NCBI GenBank assembly: GCA_028697555.1
Contig: JAQVEX010000013.1
Coordinates: 1-47,659, forward strand
Direction: 5' to 3'
Origin: Lentimicrobiaceae bacterium
Lineage (GTDB): Bacteria > Bacteroidota > Bacteroidia > Bacteroidales > UBA4417
Length of the DNA stretch: 47,659 nucleotides
Part shown: positions 18,855-27,315 of the stretch, piece by piece
Position numbering within the stretch: the first letter of the stretch is position 1
How the letters are laid out: every line of letters begins with the position of its first letter
The notes under the pieces: model-generated
The model's input: the letters and a program-made list of their open reading frames with translations, nothing else
Told to the model about the DNA's origin: nothing
The model's database searches: none
Translations under genes and position numbers: made by a program

Positions 18855-19184
18855 TTACAAAGTTTGGTCGTCTATAGTAGCATCGGGTGCATTTTTCATA
18901 ACAGATTTAATACCGTTATTCATACCGGCTTCAGCTTCGTACAACTGGCTCGAACCTACTACTTGTCCGTTTGTGGCTTTCACAACAAAATGAAACTTGC
19001 CGTTTTTTGCAGTTTTTGTCTCAAATCTTTCGGCAGCTGCATTTTTACGAACCGATTCTACACCGTTCATGCACGATTGCTTTGTTTTGTAACCTTCGCT
19101 CGATAAAATAATTTGACCGTTGTCGGCTAATAAATTAAACTGAAATTCGCCGTCTTTTCTTGTTGAAATAACAAATTTTCCCAT
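18855..19184 (-). CDS. YegP-like DUF1508 protein, two repeats
   Basis: The 109-aa product consists of two copies of the DUF1508 unit. The first is FQFNLLADNGQIILSSEGY with SCMNGVESVRKNA; the second is FHFVVKATNGQVVGSSQLY with GMNNGIKSVMKNA. Family members are small cytoplasmic beta/alpha proteins of unknown function, often stress-related in expression. No signal peptide is present. A strong terminator follows, so it is probably the last gene of its transcript. Confidence 0.92.
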   Translation of the reverse strand: MGKFVISTRKDGEFQFNLLADNGQIILSSEGYKTKQSCMNGVESVRKNAAAERFETKTAKNGKFHFVVKATNGQVVGSSQLYEAEAGMNNGIKSVMKNAPDATIDDQTL

Positions 19185-19271
19185 AGTTATTATAAATTAA
19201 GAATTAATAAATGATACTGATTGCTACGCAAGTTTCGTACCAAAAAGTCAGACAATTACATTATTAAAATG

Positions 19272-19484
19272 TTATTTCCTTCTCTTTTTTACCGTGTTAA
19301 TTTTAAAAATTCGGTAAATCAGGCTGTAGCCTGCTAATGCGGTTATTGCAATTATTATAGCCAAAATTATTAATACAATTCCGGTTTTAGAAGCAAGAAT
19401 ATCGCTGTATAACAACACAACAAAAATTATTAAAGCAATTAATAAGCGAATGGTTTTGTCGGTATTTCCAATGTTTTTTTTCAT
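19272..19484 (-). CDS. DUF2892 (YgaP-like transmembrane) small protein
   Basis: The 70-aa product begins MKKNIGNTDKTIRLLIALI, the standard DUF2892 opening. It has two hydrophobic segments (~13-30 and ~34-52) and ends with SLIYRIFKINTVKKRRK, matching the conserved 'Y-x-(I/L)-x-(G/K)-I-N-T' tail. It is probably an inner-membrane protein of unknown role. It lies 12 bp after the DUF4230 gene, suggesting one transcript with that gene and nfeD. Confidence 0.85.
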   Translation of the reverse strand: MKKNIGNTDKTIRLLIALIIFVVLLYSDILASKTGIVLIILAIIIAITALAGYSLIYRIFKINTVKKRRK

Positions 19485-19496
19485 AAGTATAAAATT

Positions 19497-20138
19497 TTAT
19501 CCTTTATTTAAAATTTTTTTCAGTGCACCATCAATTGTGGGGTATTGAGTGATGTAAATTTTCACTTTTCTGTTGGTAAGTCTTTCCAAATTTTCTTCCT
19601 GTTCCGATAAATTTGCTGCCTTTGCTTGTAGTATTGCTGGTTTTAGATGTTCGCGAAGTGCCAACTCGTTAAGGTTTTTCACAATTTCTTCCTTATCAAT
19701 TTTTATAGACGGATCAATAGAAGCTTCTCTTATTTGATTTATAGTACTGTTGTCGATGGTGATATAAGTGAGCTCTAGCGAAGCATGTATTTCTATAAGG
19801 TCTTTTTTTACCACAAATTTAGTGTTTATCGTGTCGGCTAAGTCGATGTGAAAACCTATTCTTCCTCTTGCCGATGTTATAACTTTTTCCTGAAAGGTGA
19901 GAAAATCTAAATTAAAATATTTTTTTTCCTTTTCGGCAACGTTGTTAATTACAAAATCTTGCTCCCAAATAACCAATTTAGCAGCTGCTCGCAGCTTTTC
20001 CAAAACAATAATATTGTTAACGCTTTGTTTCGATTCGCTTAGTTTTATACTCGAAAGTTTTACAACAAAAACAATCAATATTATTGCTATTATTAGAAAT
20101 AGTACAGCTTTTGCGTAATTGCTTAATTTTTTCATCAT
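19497..20138 (-). CDS. DUF4230 membrane-anchored protein
   Basis: The 213-aa product has one N-terminal transmembrane segment (~10-28) and a soluble domain with the DUF4230 pattern: LEKLRAAAKLVIWEQDF, then ARGRIGFHIDLADTI and the helical tail (LREHLKPAILQAKAANL). Function is unknown; members are usually single-pass and face the periplasm. It is 6 bp from the nfeD gene and 12 bp from the DUF2892 gene, so all three are likely cotranscribed. Two in-frame ATGs (20138 and 20135) are possible starts. Confidence 0.82.
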   Translation of the reverse strand: MMKKLSNYAKAVLFLIIAIILIVFVVKLSSIKLSESKQSVNNIIVLEKLRAAAKLVIWEQDFVINNVAEKEKKYFNLDFLTFQEKVITSARGRIGFHIDLADTINTKFVVKKDLIEIHASLELTYITIDNSTINQIREASIDPSIKIDKEEIVKNLNELALREHLKPAILQAKAANLSEQEENLERLTNRKVKIYITQYPTIDGALKKILNKG

Positions 20139-20144
20139 AATTGT

Positions 20145-21542
20145 TTACAAATTTTCCGAATCGGTTTCGGTGTTATTGTTTGTTTTTACCTTTGTTACCA
20201 TATACTGTGCGTGCGAGTAGCTCACAATTTTGACCTGTTCGTTTTTTTCGATATAACCTACCATTGCAGTTGCATCGATAATTTCATTACCAACTTTGAT
20301 TTTTCCTGACGGACGTAGGTCTGTGTAGGCAACACCTGTTTTGCCTATTTGCGTTTCGGTGTTTTTGGGAGCCGAATAGTAGCCAAAGTCTTTGTTTTGT
20401 TCTTCGCTAAGCGATAATGTTCCGAAAATTGTTTTGCCACCAAATAATTTTTTAGCAATAAAAAACGAAAAAATAATAGAAGTAAACGACGCAATAATTA
20501 CAATAGCAAACGCTTTAAATATTTGTATGGAAGCATTTACCGGAAATTTGAAATAAAAATTGTCAATCATAGCAAAAGCTAAGCCTGCAACCATAAGTGT
20601 AATACCCGATATGCCGAAAACTCCAAAACCTGGGAAAGCAAATATTTCTATCGCCAGCAAAATCACTCCTATGACGAAAATTACAATTTCCCAATTGGCT
20701 GCCAAACCTTCAATGTATAAAGGTGCAAAGTACAATAACGCACCAACAGCGGCAATTACTATAGGAAATATAGCTCCAGGCGATTGGAATTCTAAATATA
20801 TTCCGCCTATTATCATCATGATAAGTATTCCGGAAACTATACTGTTTGTCAGAAATTCTATCACCGAGTCCATTGCCTTAATTTCCTGGTGGACTATTTT
20901 ATGCTGTTCAGTTTTGGCAAATTCTAAAATTTCGTCCATGTTTTCGGTTATGGCGTCGCAATATTTAACTTTAAGAGCTTCGTCAGCAGTTAGGGTAAGA
21001 ATTTTACCTTTTTCCGAAACACCTTTAACTTCAACATCTTCATCGACCATAGCTTGAGCTATATCAGGGTTTCTGCCTTTGGCTTCGGCTGTACTTCTCA
21101 TCAACGAACGCATGTACGATTGGTACTTATCGGGAACTTTATCGCCTTTTTGGTCGACTACGGTTGCTGCTCCCATGTTAGCTCCTTGTCGCATAAAAAT
21201 ACTATCGGCAGCTATTGATATCAATGCTCCCGCCGATGCAGCGTTATTGTCGATAAAAACCCAAAAAGGAATTTTTGAATTAAGTATCGCAGTTCTGATG
21301 CTGTCGGCTGCAACTAACTGACCACCGTAGGTGTTAAGTCGTAATAAAATAACATCGGCTTTAATCTCATTGGCTTCCTTTAAGGCTTTTTGAGTTCGTC
21401 TGACGGCTGCCTTTGATATTTCATTGTCGATTGTGTACGTGTAAATCAGCGTAGTGTCCGATGTTCGAGCTATCGAAATATTTGCTATTCCGCCGATTAG
21501 CAATAGTATTAAGATAGTGTTTTTTATTAGCTGTTTTGTCAT
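20145..21542 (-). CDS. NfeD-type membrane-bound serine protease (ClpP-class)
   Basis: The 465-aa product has a signal peptide, an SppA/ClpP-like protease domain (~30-230) with a likely nucleophile Ser103 in NNAASAGALIS and a Lys139 in PDKYQSY as the dyad partner, then about four transmembrane segments (~235-375). A C-terminal NfeD OB-fold follows (~385-455, with GKTGVAYTDLRPSGKIKVG). Long NfeD proteins are thought to act in membrane quality control together with stomatin-like proteins. No stomatin or flotillin gene is in the window; DUF4230 and DUF2892 genes follow instead. Confidence 0.9.
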   Translation of the reverse strand: MTKQLIKNTILILLLIGGIANISIARTSDTTLIYTYTIDNEISKAAVRRTQKALKEANEIKADVILLRLNTYGGQLVAADSIRTAILNSKIPFWVFIDNNAASAGALISIAADSIFMRQGANMGAATVVDQKGDKVPDKYQSYMRSLMRSTAEAKGRNPDIAQAMVDEDVEVKGVSEKGKILTLTADEALKVKYCDAITENMDEILEFAKTEQHKIVHQEIKAMDSVIEFLTNSIVSGILIMMIIGGIYLEFQSPGAIFPIVIAAVGALLYFAPLYIEGLAANWEIVIFVIGVILLAIEIFAFPGFGVFGISGITLMVAGLAFAMIDNFYFKFPVNASIQIFKAFAIVIIASFTSIIFSFFIAKKLFGGKTIFGTLSLSEEQNKDFGYYSAPKNTETQIGKTGVAYTDLRPSGKIKVGNEIIDATAMVGYIEKNEQVKIVSYSHAQYMVTKVKTNNNTETDSENL

Positions 21543-21563
21543 ATTTAAGTGTAAGTCAATTAG

Positions 21564-22958
21564 TTAGTATAATTGTATGTCTGTTGTTTTTCCCGATGAT
21601 ATTGTAAAAACTTTTTCCACATTATAAATTGTCGATTTTGAATTTTGCGGACGAAAAATTACCCTGTATTTGCCCGGCTGCATGTAAAGCGTTTCTAATG
21701 TTAAAGAGTTTTTAAGCGTGTAAATGTTTGTTAGTACATCGTTGCTGTAGCTTTGTATAATACCCGAACCTTGATAATTTTTTCGCAAGACTAATATTCC
21801 GGGTTCCGGAATTTCAATAGTTGTTGTGCTACTTTGTGCAATGTTTATATCTTTAATTTCTATTTTTGGTAAGGTGAAAATTTCAATATCGTAATCGCCA
21901 ACAATAAAGTTGTGTTCGCGTTCAAAATTGTTTATCAATAAAGGCTTACAATCATTTGTGTGTGAAATTGCATAATTCAGATTTTGGGTGTAAAGGTTAG
22001 AAGTGTTCATCTTCAGTTTCAGCTTACCCTGTGGCGTATCTAAGGCAATAATATTATGTTTTCCGGGAGTAATTGTAACGTTTTCGATTTGTACCGGTGG
22101 AGTTGTGTGTGCAACAACCCTGTATGTTATCAAAGGGTCGATTACAATAGTGTCGGGTAAACCCCTATTGTTGAAAGTATGTATAAAATTGTAAACAATT
22201 CTTCCCGAAACTTGGTCGTAAAACGTAATACCTACATTTGTTTCGGTAGGTTTTTCGTTTATATCCAAAAGGTTTACTTGCGCCGTGGTTGAGTTTAACG
22301 TTTGAGAAATAATCACATTAAGGGCTTTTTTGAAATCTTCTTCCTTAGTTGCATCAAAGTAAGTTCCTACACAGTCGAAAGCTTCGTTAAAATCGTTGCC
22401 TATCCCGATAATAAAAGGTTTAAGAGCGATTCCGTTTTTCTGCAACATAGCCGAAACTGCACATGGGTCGCCGTTACATTCTTCTATTCCATCTGTTATT
22501 AAGATTATAATATTTCTAGAGTTTTCATCATCGGCAAAGTCTTTAACAGCTTGTTCCATAGCGAATGATAGGGGAGTTGTACCCCTTGCTTTTGAGCTTT
22601 GTAATTTCTGTTTAATTCTTTCAATATTATTATTGCCGAAAGGAACTTCCAATTTAGTGTCGTTACAAACCTGCGGTGGAAACTGATACTGATGTCCGTA
22701 CAAACGTAGCGCTATTTGTGTATTTGGTACGCCTTTAATGCTATCTAAAAGTTCGTACATCAGTTTTCGGGCAATATTGAATTTCGAATCGCTTTGCCAT
22801 CTACCAAGCATACTCTGCGAAGCATCGAAAATAAACAAAATACGTGTTACAGGTTTCGTTTTTTCAATATTTTCAACAGTTTGACTATGTGTATTTGTTG
22901 AAAATAAAGTCAGAAACAAAACAACAGCTACAGAGTATTTAATTGTTTTTTTTAACAT
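21564..22958 (-). CDS. Secreted VWA-domain protein
   Basis: The 464-aa product has a signal peptide (1-25, ending THSQ), then a von Willebrand A domain (~38-235). Its MIDAS motif is nearly complete: DASQS at 45-49, RGTTPLS for the Thr, and ITDGIEE for the Asp. The C-terminal half (~240-464) is beta-rich, probably two to three sandwich domains, and ends in a segment resembling an adhesion or carbohydrate-binding fold, but I recognise no family. ATG at 22958 is chosen over the adjacent TTG at 22961. No T9SS C-terminal sorting signal is evident. Confidence 0.8.
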   Translation of the reverse strand: MLKKTIKYSVAVVLFLTLFSTNTHSQTVENIEKTKPVTRILFIFDASQSMLGRWQSDSKFNIARKLMYELLDSIKGVPNTQIALRLYGHQYQFPPQVCNDTKLEVPFGNNNIERIKQKLQSSKARGTTPLSFAMEQAVKDFADDENSRNIIILITDGIEECNGDPCAVSAMLQKNGIALKPFIIGIGNDFNEAFDCVGTYFDATKEEDFKKALNVIISQTLNSTTAQVNLLDINEKPTETNVGITFYDQVSGRIVYNFIHTFNNRGLPDTIVIDPLITYRVVAHTTPPVQIENVTITPGKHNIIALDTPQGKLKLKMNTSNLYTQNLNYAISHTNDCKPLLINNFEREHNFIVGDYDIEIFTLPKIEIKDINIAQSSTTTIEIPEPGILVLRKNYQGSGIIQSYSNDVLTNIYTLKNSLTLETLYMQPGKYRVIFRPQNSKSTIYNVEKVFTISSGKTTDIQLY

Positions 22959-22967
22959 CAAAATATA

Positions 22968-23807
22968 TTAATAATCGCCTAAGGTTTCCTTTAACTGACT
23001 TAGAGCAATCTTAATTTCATCATCATTTGGCGGTGTGCCGTGCCATTTGTGGTTGTCGAGCATAAAGTCGACGCCTTGCCCCATATGAGTGTGCATTATA
23101 ATAACAACGGGTTTGTTGCTGCTTTGTTGTTTTGCTTCGGTAAGAACTTTACGCATGTCGTCAAAGTTGTGTCCATCCATTTCCATAACATTCCAATGAA
23201 ACGAAGTCCATTTGTCTCTAATACTTTCCAAAGCCATAACATCACTAACATCGCCATCAATTTGCTTGTTATTGTAGTCGATAACGGCAACAATATTTTT
23301 AACATTTTTAGCTCCGCCGTACATAATAGCTTCCCATATTTGCCCTTCCTGTATTTCGCCATCACCAATCAGGCAGAAAGTAACGCTATTATCATTGTTA
23401 AGCATTTTGTTTTGTGCCATACCCAAGGCAACCGACAAGCCTTGACCCAATGAGCCTGAAGCAATTCTGATTCCGGGCAAATTGAAGCTCGGAGTAGGGT
23501 GTCCTTGTAGGCGTGATTCTAATTTTCTGAATGTTGAAAGTTCGCTTATCGGAAAAAATCCAAAACGGGCTAAGGTGCTGTACCAAACCGGCGAAATGTG
23601 TCCGTTTGATAGAAAAAACACGTCTTCGTTGTTGCCGTTTATAGCAAAATTTTTCACATCATAATTTAAAATTTCGGCATACATTATGGTAAAAAAATCG
23701 GCACAACCTAAAGATCCACCAGGGTGTCCGGACTTTGCCGAATGTATCATTCGTAGACAATCGCGACGAATTTGTGTTGAATAATTTAGAAGTTCAGAAT
23801 TTGTCAT
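22968..23807 (-). CDS. Transketolase, N-terminal (TPP-binding) subunit
   Basis: The 279-aa product corresponds to the first third of a normal transketolase. It has SAKSGHPGGSLGCADFF, the TPP/Mg motif GDGEIQEGQIWEA and VIDYNNKQIDG. It is one half of the split transketolases found in many anaerobes, which need a separate C-terminal (pyrimidine/C-domain) subunit. That partner, usually the next gene, is absent here; the downstream gene is the VWA protein. It could also belong to a DXP-synthase-like enzyme, but the motifs favour transketolase. Confidence 0.9.
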   Translation of the reverse strand: MTNSELLNYSTQIRRDCLRMIHSAKSGHPGGSLGCADFFTIMYAEILNYDVKNFAINGNNEDVFFLSNGHISPVWYSTLARFGFFPISELSTFRKLESRLQGHPTPSFNLPGIRIASGSLGQGLSVALGMAQNKMLNNDNSVTFCLIGDGEIQEGQIWEAIMYGGAKNVKNIVAVIDYNNKQIDGDVSDVMALESIRDKWTSFHWNVMEMDGHNFDDMRKVLTEAKQQSSNKPVVIIMHTHMGQGVDFMLDNHKWHGTPPNDDEIKIALSQLKETLGDY

Positions 23808-23838
23808 ATTACAAGTTGCATTTATTTTTTGCTAAATT

Positions 23839-23866
23839 AAAAGTTTACTCTAAATAATAAACTTTT
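23839..23866. other. Inverted repeat in the transketolase/kinase divergent region
   Basis: AAAAGTTTA (23839-23847) and TAAACTTTT (23858-23866) are perfect 9-bp inverted copies with a 10-bp spacer, 32 bp upstream of the transketolase start. It could be an operator, but AT-rich inverted repeats occur by chance here. Confidence 0.25.
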
Positions 23867-24037
23867 TGATAAATAATTTTTATTGGTGTTTGTTTTAAAA
23901 ATGTAAAGTAACATTTATCTCATATTAGGACTTTTTGAATTTGTTTGTAAGTTACTGCTTATATTTTAATTAGGGTTATACTTTACAGTTGAGATTTTTT
24001 TATTTGATTAAAACTTTTCGATTTTAAAAAATTATCT

Positions 24038-24045
24038 TAAATTTG
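24038..24045 (+). promoter_or_regulatory. -7 box for the histidine kinase gene
   Basis: TAAATTTG fits TAnnTTTG and lies 26 bp before the ATG at 24072. An upstream in-frame TTG (24048) falls in the likely transcription start area and is not a good start codon. Confidence 0.45.
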
Positions 24046-24071
24046 CATTGAAATCGAATAATGCAAATTGT

Positions 24072-25946
24072 ATGAGACTTAATAAAAGTTTTGTTTATGT
24101 TCTGACGTTGATATTATTAATATTAAAGTCGTCATTTTCATTTGCATCGGAAGATCCATTTATCCATGTATCGGATTCGTTATTACAGGTTTTAGAAAAG
24201 ACTACAGACGCAGAAAAAAAGTTATCTGCTTATTACGAATTGGGCAAGTTGTACGAATTGAACAACCTATCAAGAGAGGCAGTTGATATATACGAAAAAG
24301 CTTTAAACTTTGTTGATGCTGATGGTAAGTTTGAGGAGGAACTTCCCAAACTTTGTTTTTTGTTAGGAACGGCATATTTGGAGATTGGTTATAACAATAA
24401 GTCGTTACCTATTTTGTACAGAGGTTTCAATATAGCCGAAAAATATAATCAGAAAGAAATATCGGCAAGAATACTAATAAGTATAGGAGTATTATATTAT
24501 TATTTAGACGATATAGAACAGGCTTTATATTACTATAATCAGGCTTTAAAGTATGTTGATGAAATGGATAACGATCTTGGCAAATCTATAGTGTTAAACA
24601 ATATAGCAAATATTTATCAAGTTAAAGGAGATGCGAGTTCGGCAATAAATTACTATACAAAAGCTTTGGATATACAAAAGACTGTAAAAGATACATCTTC
24701 GATTTGTAATATCATGGTAAACATGGCATCAGTCTACATTGCGACTGGCAAATTTGATAAGGCTGAAGAGCTTCTTACTGAGGCAGATAACTTAGCTGCC
24801 ATTATAGGCGATAAAGAACAATTAGCAATGGTATTTGTCAATAAAGGACTAATGCATAGTGCTATCGATAATTACTATATCGCTCAAAGTATGTTTGATA
24901 AGGCATTGGCAATAGCTTCCGAAAACGACATGAAAAATGTAGAATTGGAAATATTGAAAACAATGGAAAGTTTTTATGGCAAATACAAAAGATACGAAAA
25001 TGCGTATAATACACTAAAAAAAATATCGGCTATTGAAATTGAAACCAAAACAAAAGAACTTAACATTGACCGCAGTCGATACGACGCTATATATAAAAAC
25101 TCCGACAAAAGAAAACAAATTGCCGAACAACAACAAAGATTGAGAACAACTAGAACCGTACTTATACTTGTTATTTGTTTTATTATTCTGTTTATTGTGT
25201 TTAATATAATTCTGCTTCGAATGTTGTCGGAAAGAAAAAAATATATCAATAAATTGGAAAATTTAAATATAACTAAAGATAAACTGTTTTCTATAATTTC
25301 GCACGATTTGCGTACACCTGCTTTGGCACAGAAAATAGCAGTAAACAACGTTATTGAATACTATAATGATTTAGACGACGAGTCGCGTTTGAATTATTTA
25401 AAACTCATATATGAAGGCTCTGAAAACCAAATAGATTTGCTTGAAAATATGCTTAGTTGGGCAAAAATTCAAACAGGTAAAATTAAGTTTAATCCGATAA
25501 ATTTCGACTTGTACGAGGTTGTTAAAGAAGTTATGTCTTTGTATGCAGGATATTCGAGTAATAAAAAAATTACTATCGAAACTAACCTCAGCGAAAGCTT
25601 ATACGTGTTTGCCGATAGAGTAATGATTTCAACAGTTATTAGGAATTTGGTCAACAATTCATTAAAATTTTCTTATCCCGATTCTGTTGTTAGAGTTAAT
25701 GTTGATGTTTTTGACGAAAAAGTAGTTGTCAATGTTGTTGACTACGGGAAAGGCATGTCGGAAAATCAAGTGGAAAACATTTTTAGTCTGAAAGGAGGAA
25801 CAAGAAGCGAAGGAACCGGTGGAGAAAAAGGTAGTGGAATAGGATTGACTGTTTGTAAAGAAATGATTGAAGAGCATAATTCCGATCTTGTAATAAACAG
25901 TAAATTGGGGGAGGGTACTGTAGTATCGTTTGAGCTAAAAAGGTAA
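24072..25946 (+). CDS. TPR-containing sensor histidine kinase
   Basis: The 624-aa product has a signal peptide or first TM (~4-25), a periplasmic TPR array (~35-310), a transmembrane segment (~361-385), then a kinase core. The H-box SIISHDLRTP holds the phosphoryl His at ~411, the N-box is RNLVNNSLKFS, G1 is VDYGKGM and G2 is GEKGSGIGLTV. The C-terminal ATPase domain is complete. The HisKA-type H-box differs from the HisKA_3 type usually paired with LuxR-family regulators. The response regulator begins 54 bp downstream. Confidence 0.92.
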   Translation: MRLNKSFVYVLTLILLILKSSFSFASEDPFIHVSDSLLQVLEKTTDAEKKLSAYYELGKLYELNNLSREAVDIYEKALNFVDADGKFEEELPKLCFLLGTAYLEIGYNNKSLPILYRGFNIAEKYNQKEISARILISIGVLYYYLDDIEQALYYYNQALKYVDEMDNDLGKSIVLNNIANIYQVKGDASSAINYYTKALDIQKTVKDTSSICNIMVNMASVYIATGKFDKAEELLTEADNLAAIIGDKEQLAMVFVNKGLMHSAIDNYYIAQSMFDKALAIASENDMKNVELEILKTMESFYGKYKRYENAYNTLKKISAIEIETKTKELNIDRSRYDAIYKNSDKRKQIAEQQQRLRTTRTVLILVICFIILFIVFNIILLRMLSERKKYINKLENLNITKDKLFSIISHDLRTPALAQKIAVNNVIEYYNDLDDESRLNYLKLIYEGSENQIDLLENMLSWAKIQTGKIKFNPINFDLYEVVKEVMSLYAGYSSNKKITIETNLSESLYVFADRVMISTVIRNLVNNSLKFSYPDSVVRVNVDVFDEKVVVNVVDYGKGMSENQVENIFSLKGGTRSEGTGGEKGSGIGLTVCKEMIEEHNSDLVINSKLGEGTVVSFELKR

Positions 25947-25966
25947 AATAATTGATGTTTTTTTCT

Positions 25967-25974
25967 TACCTTTG
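25967..25974 (+). promoter_or_regulatory. -7 box for the response regulator gene
   Basis: TACCTTTG, a perfect -7 consensus, lies between the kinase stop and the regulator ATG at 26001 (26-bp gap). It suggests the regulator can be transcribed separately from the kinase. Confidence 0.5.
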
Positions 25975-26000
25975 CACGACACATCATATAACTGCCATTA

Positions 26001-26663
26001 ATGGATACTTGTAAACCAAATATACTAGTTGTCGACGACCACGCTCTGTTTAGGTTTGGATTGGTTGCCATGATAAAAAGCAACTACAAAAATGCAGTTA
26101 TTCACGAAACAGAAAACGGTTTAAGCACCTATAATTTTATAGAAAACAATCCCTTACCCGATCTGATTTTTTTGGATATAATGCTGCCGGATACAAACGG
26201 TGTTGAAATAGCTAAGACATTAAAAGCAGATTATCCGGATTTGAAAATAATAATACTTTCTTCGGAAGTTAATGCAAAATTTGTTGAAGAACTTTTAGAA
26301 ATAGATGTCGAAGGGTATATTAACAAAACCGCACCTACAAAAACCGTAATTGATGCAATGGAAGCGGTTTGTAACGGCGAAAAATTTTACGGAAAAAGCG
26401 TTTCGGAAATAATATACCAAATATATTTGGCAAAATCGGGTAACAAAAAATCGGAAAATATTTTAGATACGCTTACCGCTCGCGAACTTGAAATAATAGA
26501 ACTGATGAGCGACGGTTTGAGCTCTAAGGCAATAGGCGAGAAGTTGTGTATAAGTCATAGAACTGTTGAAGGGCACAAAGACAAACTTATGAAAAAGCTA
26601 AACCTTAATAGCATTGCTGAAGTAGTTAAGTTTGCTATCAAAAATAAAATAATTGAGCTGTGA
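26001..26663 (+). CDS. LuxR/NarL-type response regulator
   Basis: The 220-aa product has a receiver domain with acidic pocket Asp12-Asp13 (VVDDHALFRFG), phosphoacceptor Asp59 (LIFLDIMLPD) and conserved Lys in NKTAP. A C-terminal LuxR helix-turn-helix (~150-215) contains ARELEIIELMSDGLSSKAIG and SHRTVEGHKDKLMKKL. It is probably the partner of the kinase immediately upstream. The stop codon at 26661-26663 is followed directly by a heptanucleotide repeat array. Confidence 0.95.
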   Translation: MDTCKPNILVVDDHALFRFGLVAMIKSNYKNAVIHETENGLSTYNFIENNPLPDLIFLDIMLPDTNGVEIAKTLKADYPDLKIIILSSEVNAKFVEELLEIDVEGYINKTAPTKTVIDAMEAVCNGEKFYGKSVSEIIYQIYLAKSGNKKSENILDTLTARELEIIELMSDGLSSKAIGEKLCISHRTVEGHKDKLMKKLNLNSIAEVVKFAIKNKIIEL

Positions 26664-26903
26664 TGCGGGTTGCGGGTTGCGGGTTACGTGGTGCGGGTTA
26701 TGACATTTTTGGTCATTGAGTGCCGATATTGAGCATAGCGAAATATCGGTGTATCGAAATGCCGAAAATGGGGAATAATAACGTGTTACTGGTTTAATAG
26801 TGGAATTATGCAAGACACCCATCACTCATCACCGACCACTCCCGAATTCTCGGAACAAGCAATCACAAAAAAGCCAATAGCTAATAGCTAACGGCTATTT
26901 AGC
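26664..26903. repeat. Heptanucleotide mosaic repeat, locus 2
   Basis: Starts at the first base after the response regulator stop. Units: TGCGGGT three times in tandem (26664-26684) and again at 26692-26698; CACCCAT, CACTCAT, CACCGAC, CACTCCC (26816-26843); AGCCAAT, AGCTAAT, AGCTAAC, GGCTATT (26872-26899). A core like that of locus 1, CTCCCGAATTCTCGG, is at 26839-26853. Between the arrays an 8-bp stem, CCGATATT (26723-26730) with AATATCGG (26742-26749), forms a hairpin. Lies between two convergent genes. Confidence 0.85.
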
Positions 26904-26949
26904 TTTACGGCAAAAAATAAACTTTAAAGAAGAAAGTTTGCTAAAAAAA

Positions 26950-27309
26950 TCAAATCCTACTACATTCAACCGTAATATCAACTTCAACCAATTCATCTTT
27001 ACAAAAATACGAAACATTCAATGTTGGCATGCTGCTATCAAACTTATCGGCGTGAGCTTCTATTATCGTTGAGCCTACGTTAACATTATCGGCAGAAAAG
27101 ATAACAGTTTGCTCACCGTCTTCAATTTTAAAATCAGATAATACTTGATTTGTCTTGATTGTTAAACTTGTTGGGATATAATTTTTCGGAATATCGAAAA
27201 GCAATATTCCGGGCATTAGTTCTTTTTCGTGCAGAGTATCAAATTCGATTAAAACGATCTTGTCGGTAAGTGTAGAGTCTTTTATCTGATTAAATTTTAC
27301 AGTCTGCAT
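26950..27309 (-). CDS. Conserved-looking small protein of unknown function
   Basis: The 119-aa product has no signal peptide, transmembrane segment or motif I recognise. It is predicted by eye to be mostly beta, with several acidic segments (IEDGEQTVIFSADNV, ELVEVDITVE). It is the last gene of a likely operon, 6 bp after the NUDIX gene. Reading-frame integrity and operon position support it being real; no function can be given. Confidence 0.6.
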   Translation of the reverse strand: MQTVKFNQIKDSTLTDKIVLIEFDTLHEKELMPGILLFDIPKNYIPTSLTIKTNQVLSDFKIEDGEQTVIFSADNVNVGSTIIEAHADKFDSSMPTLNVSYFCKDELVEVDITVECSRI

Positions 27310-27315
27310 ACAATT

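Noticed and set aside
20560..21057. 165-codon reading frame antisense to the NfeD gene
   Set aside because: Fully overlaps a clear NfeD gene; the NfeD frame has catalytic and OB-fold motifs and the antisense product is low-complexity.
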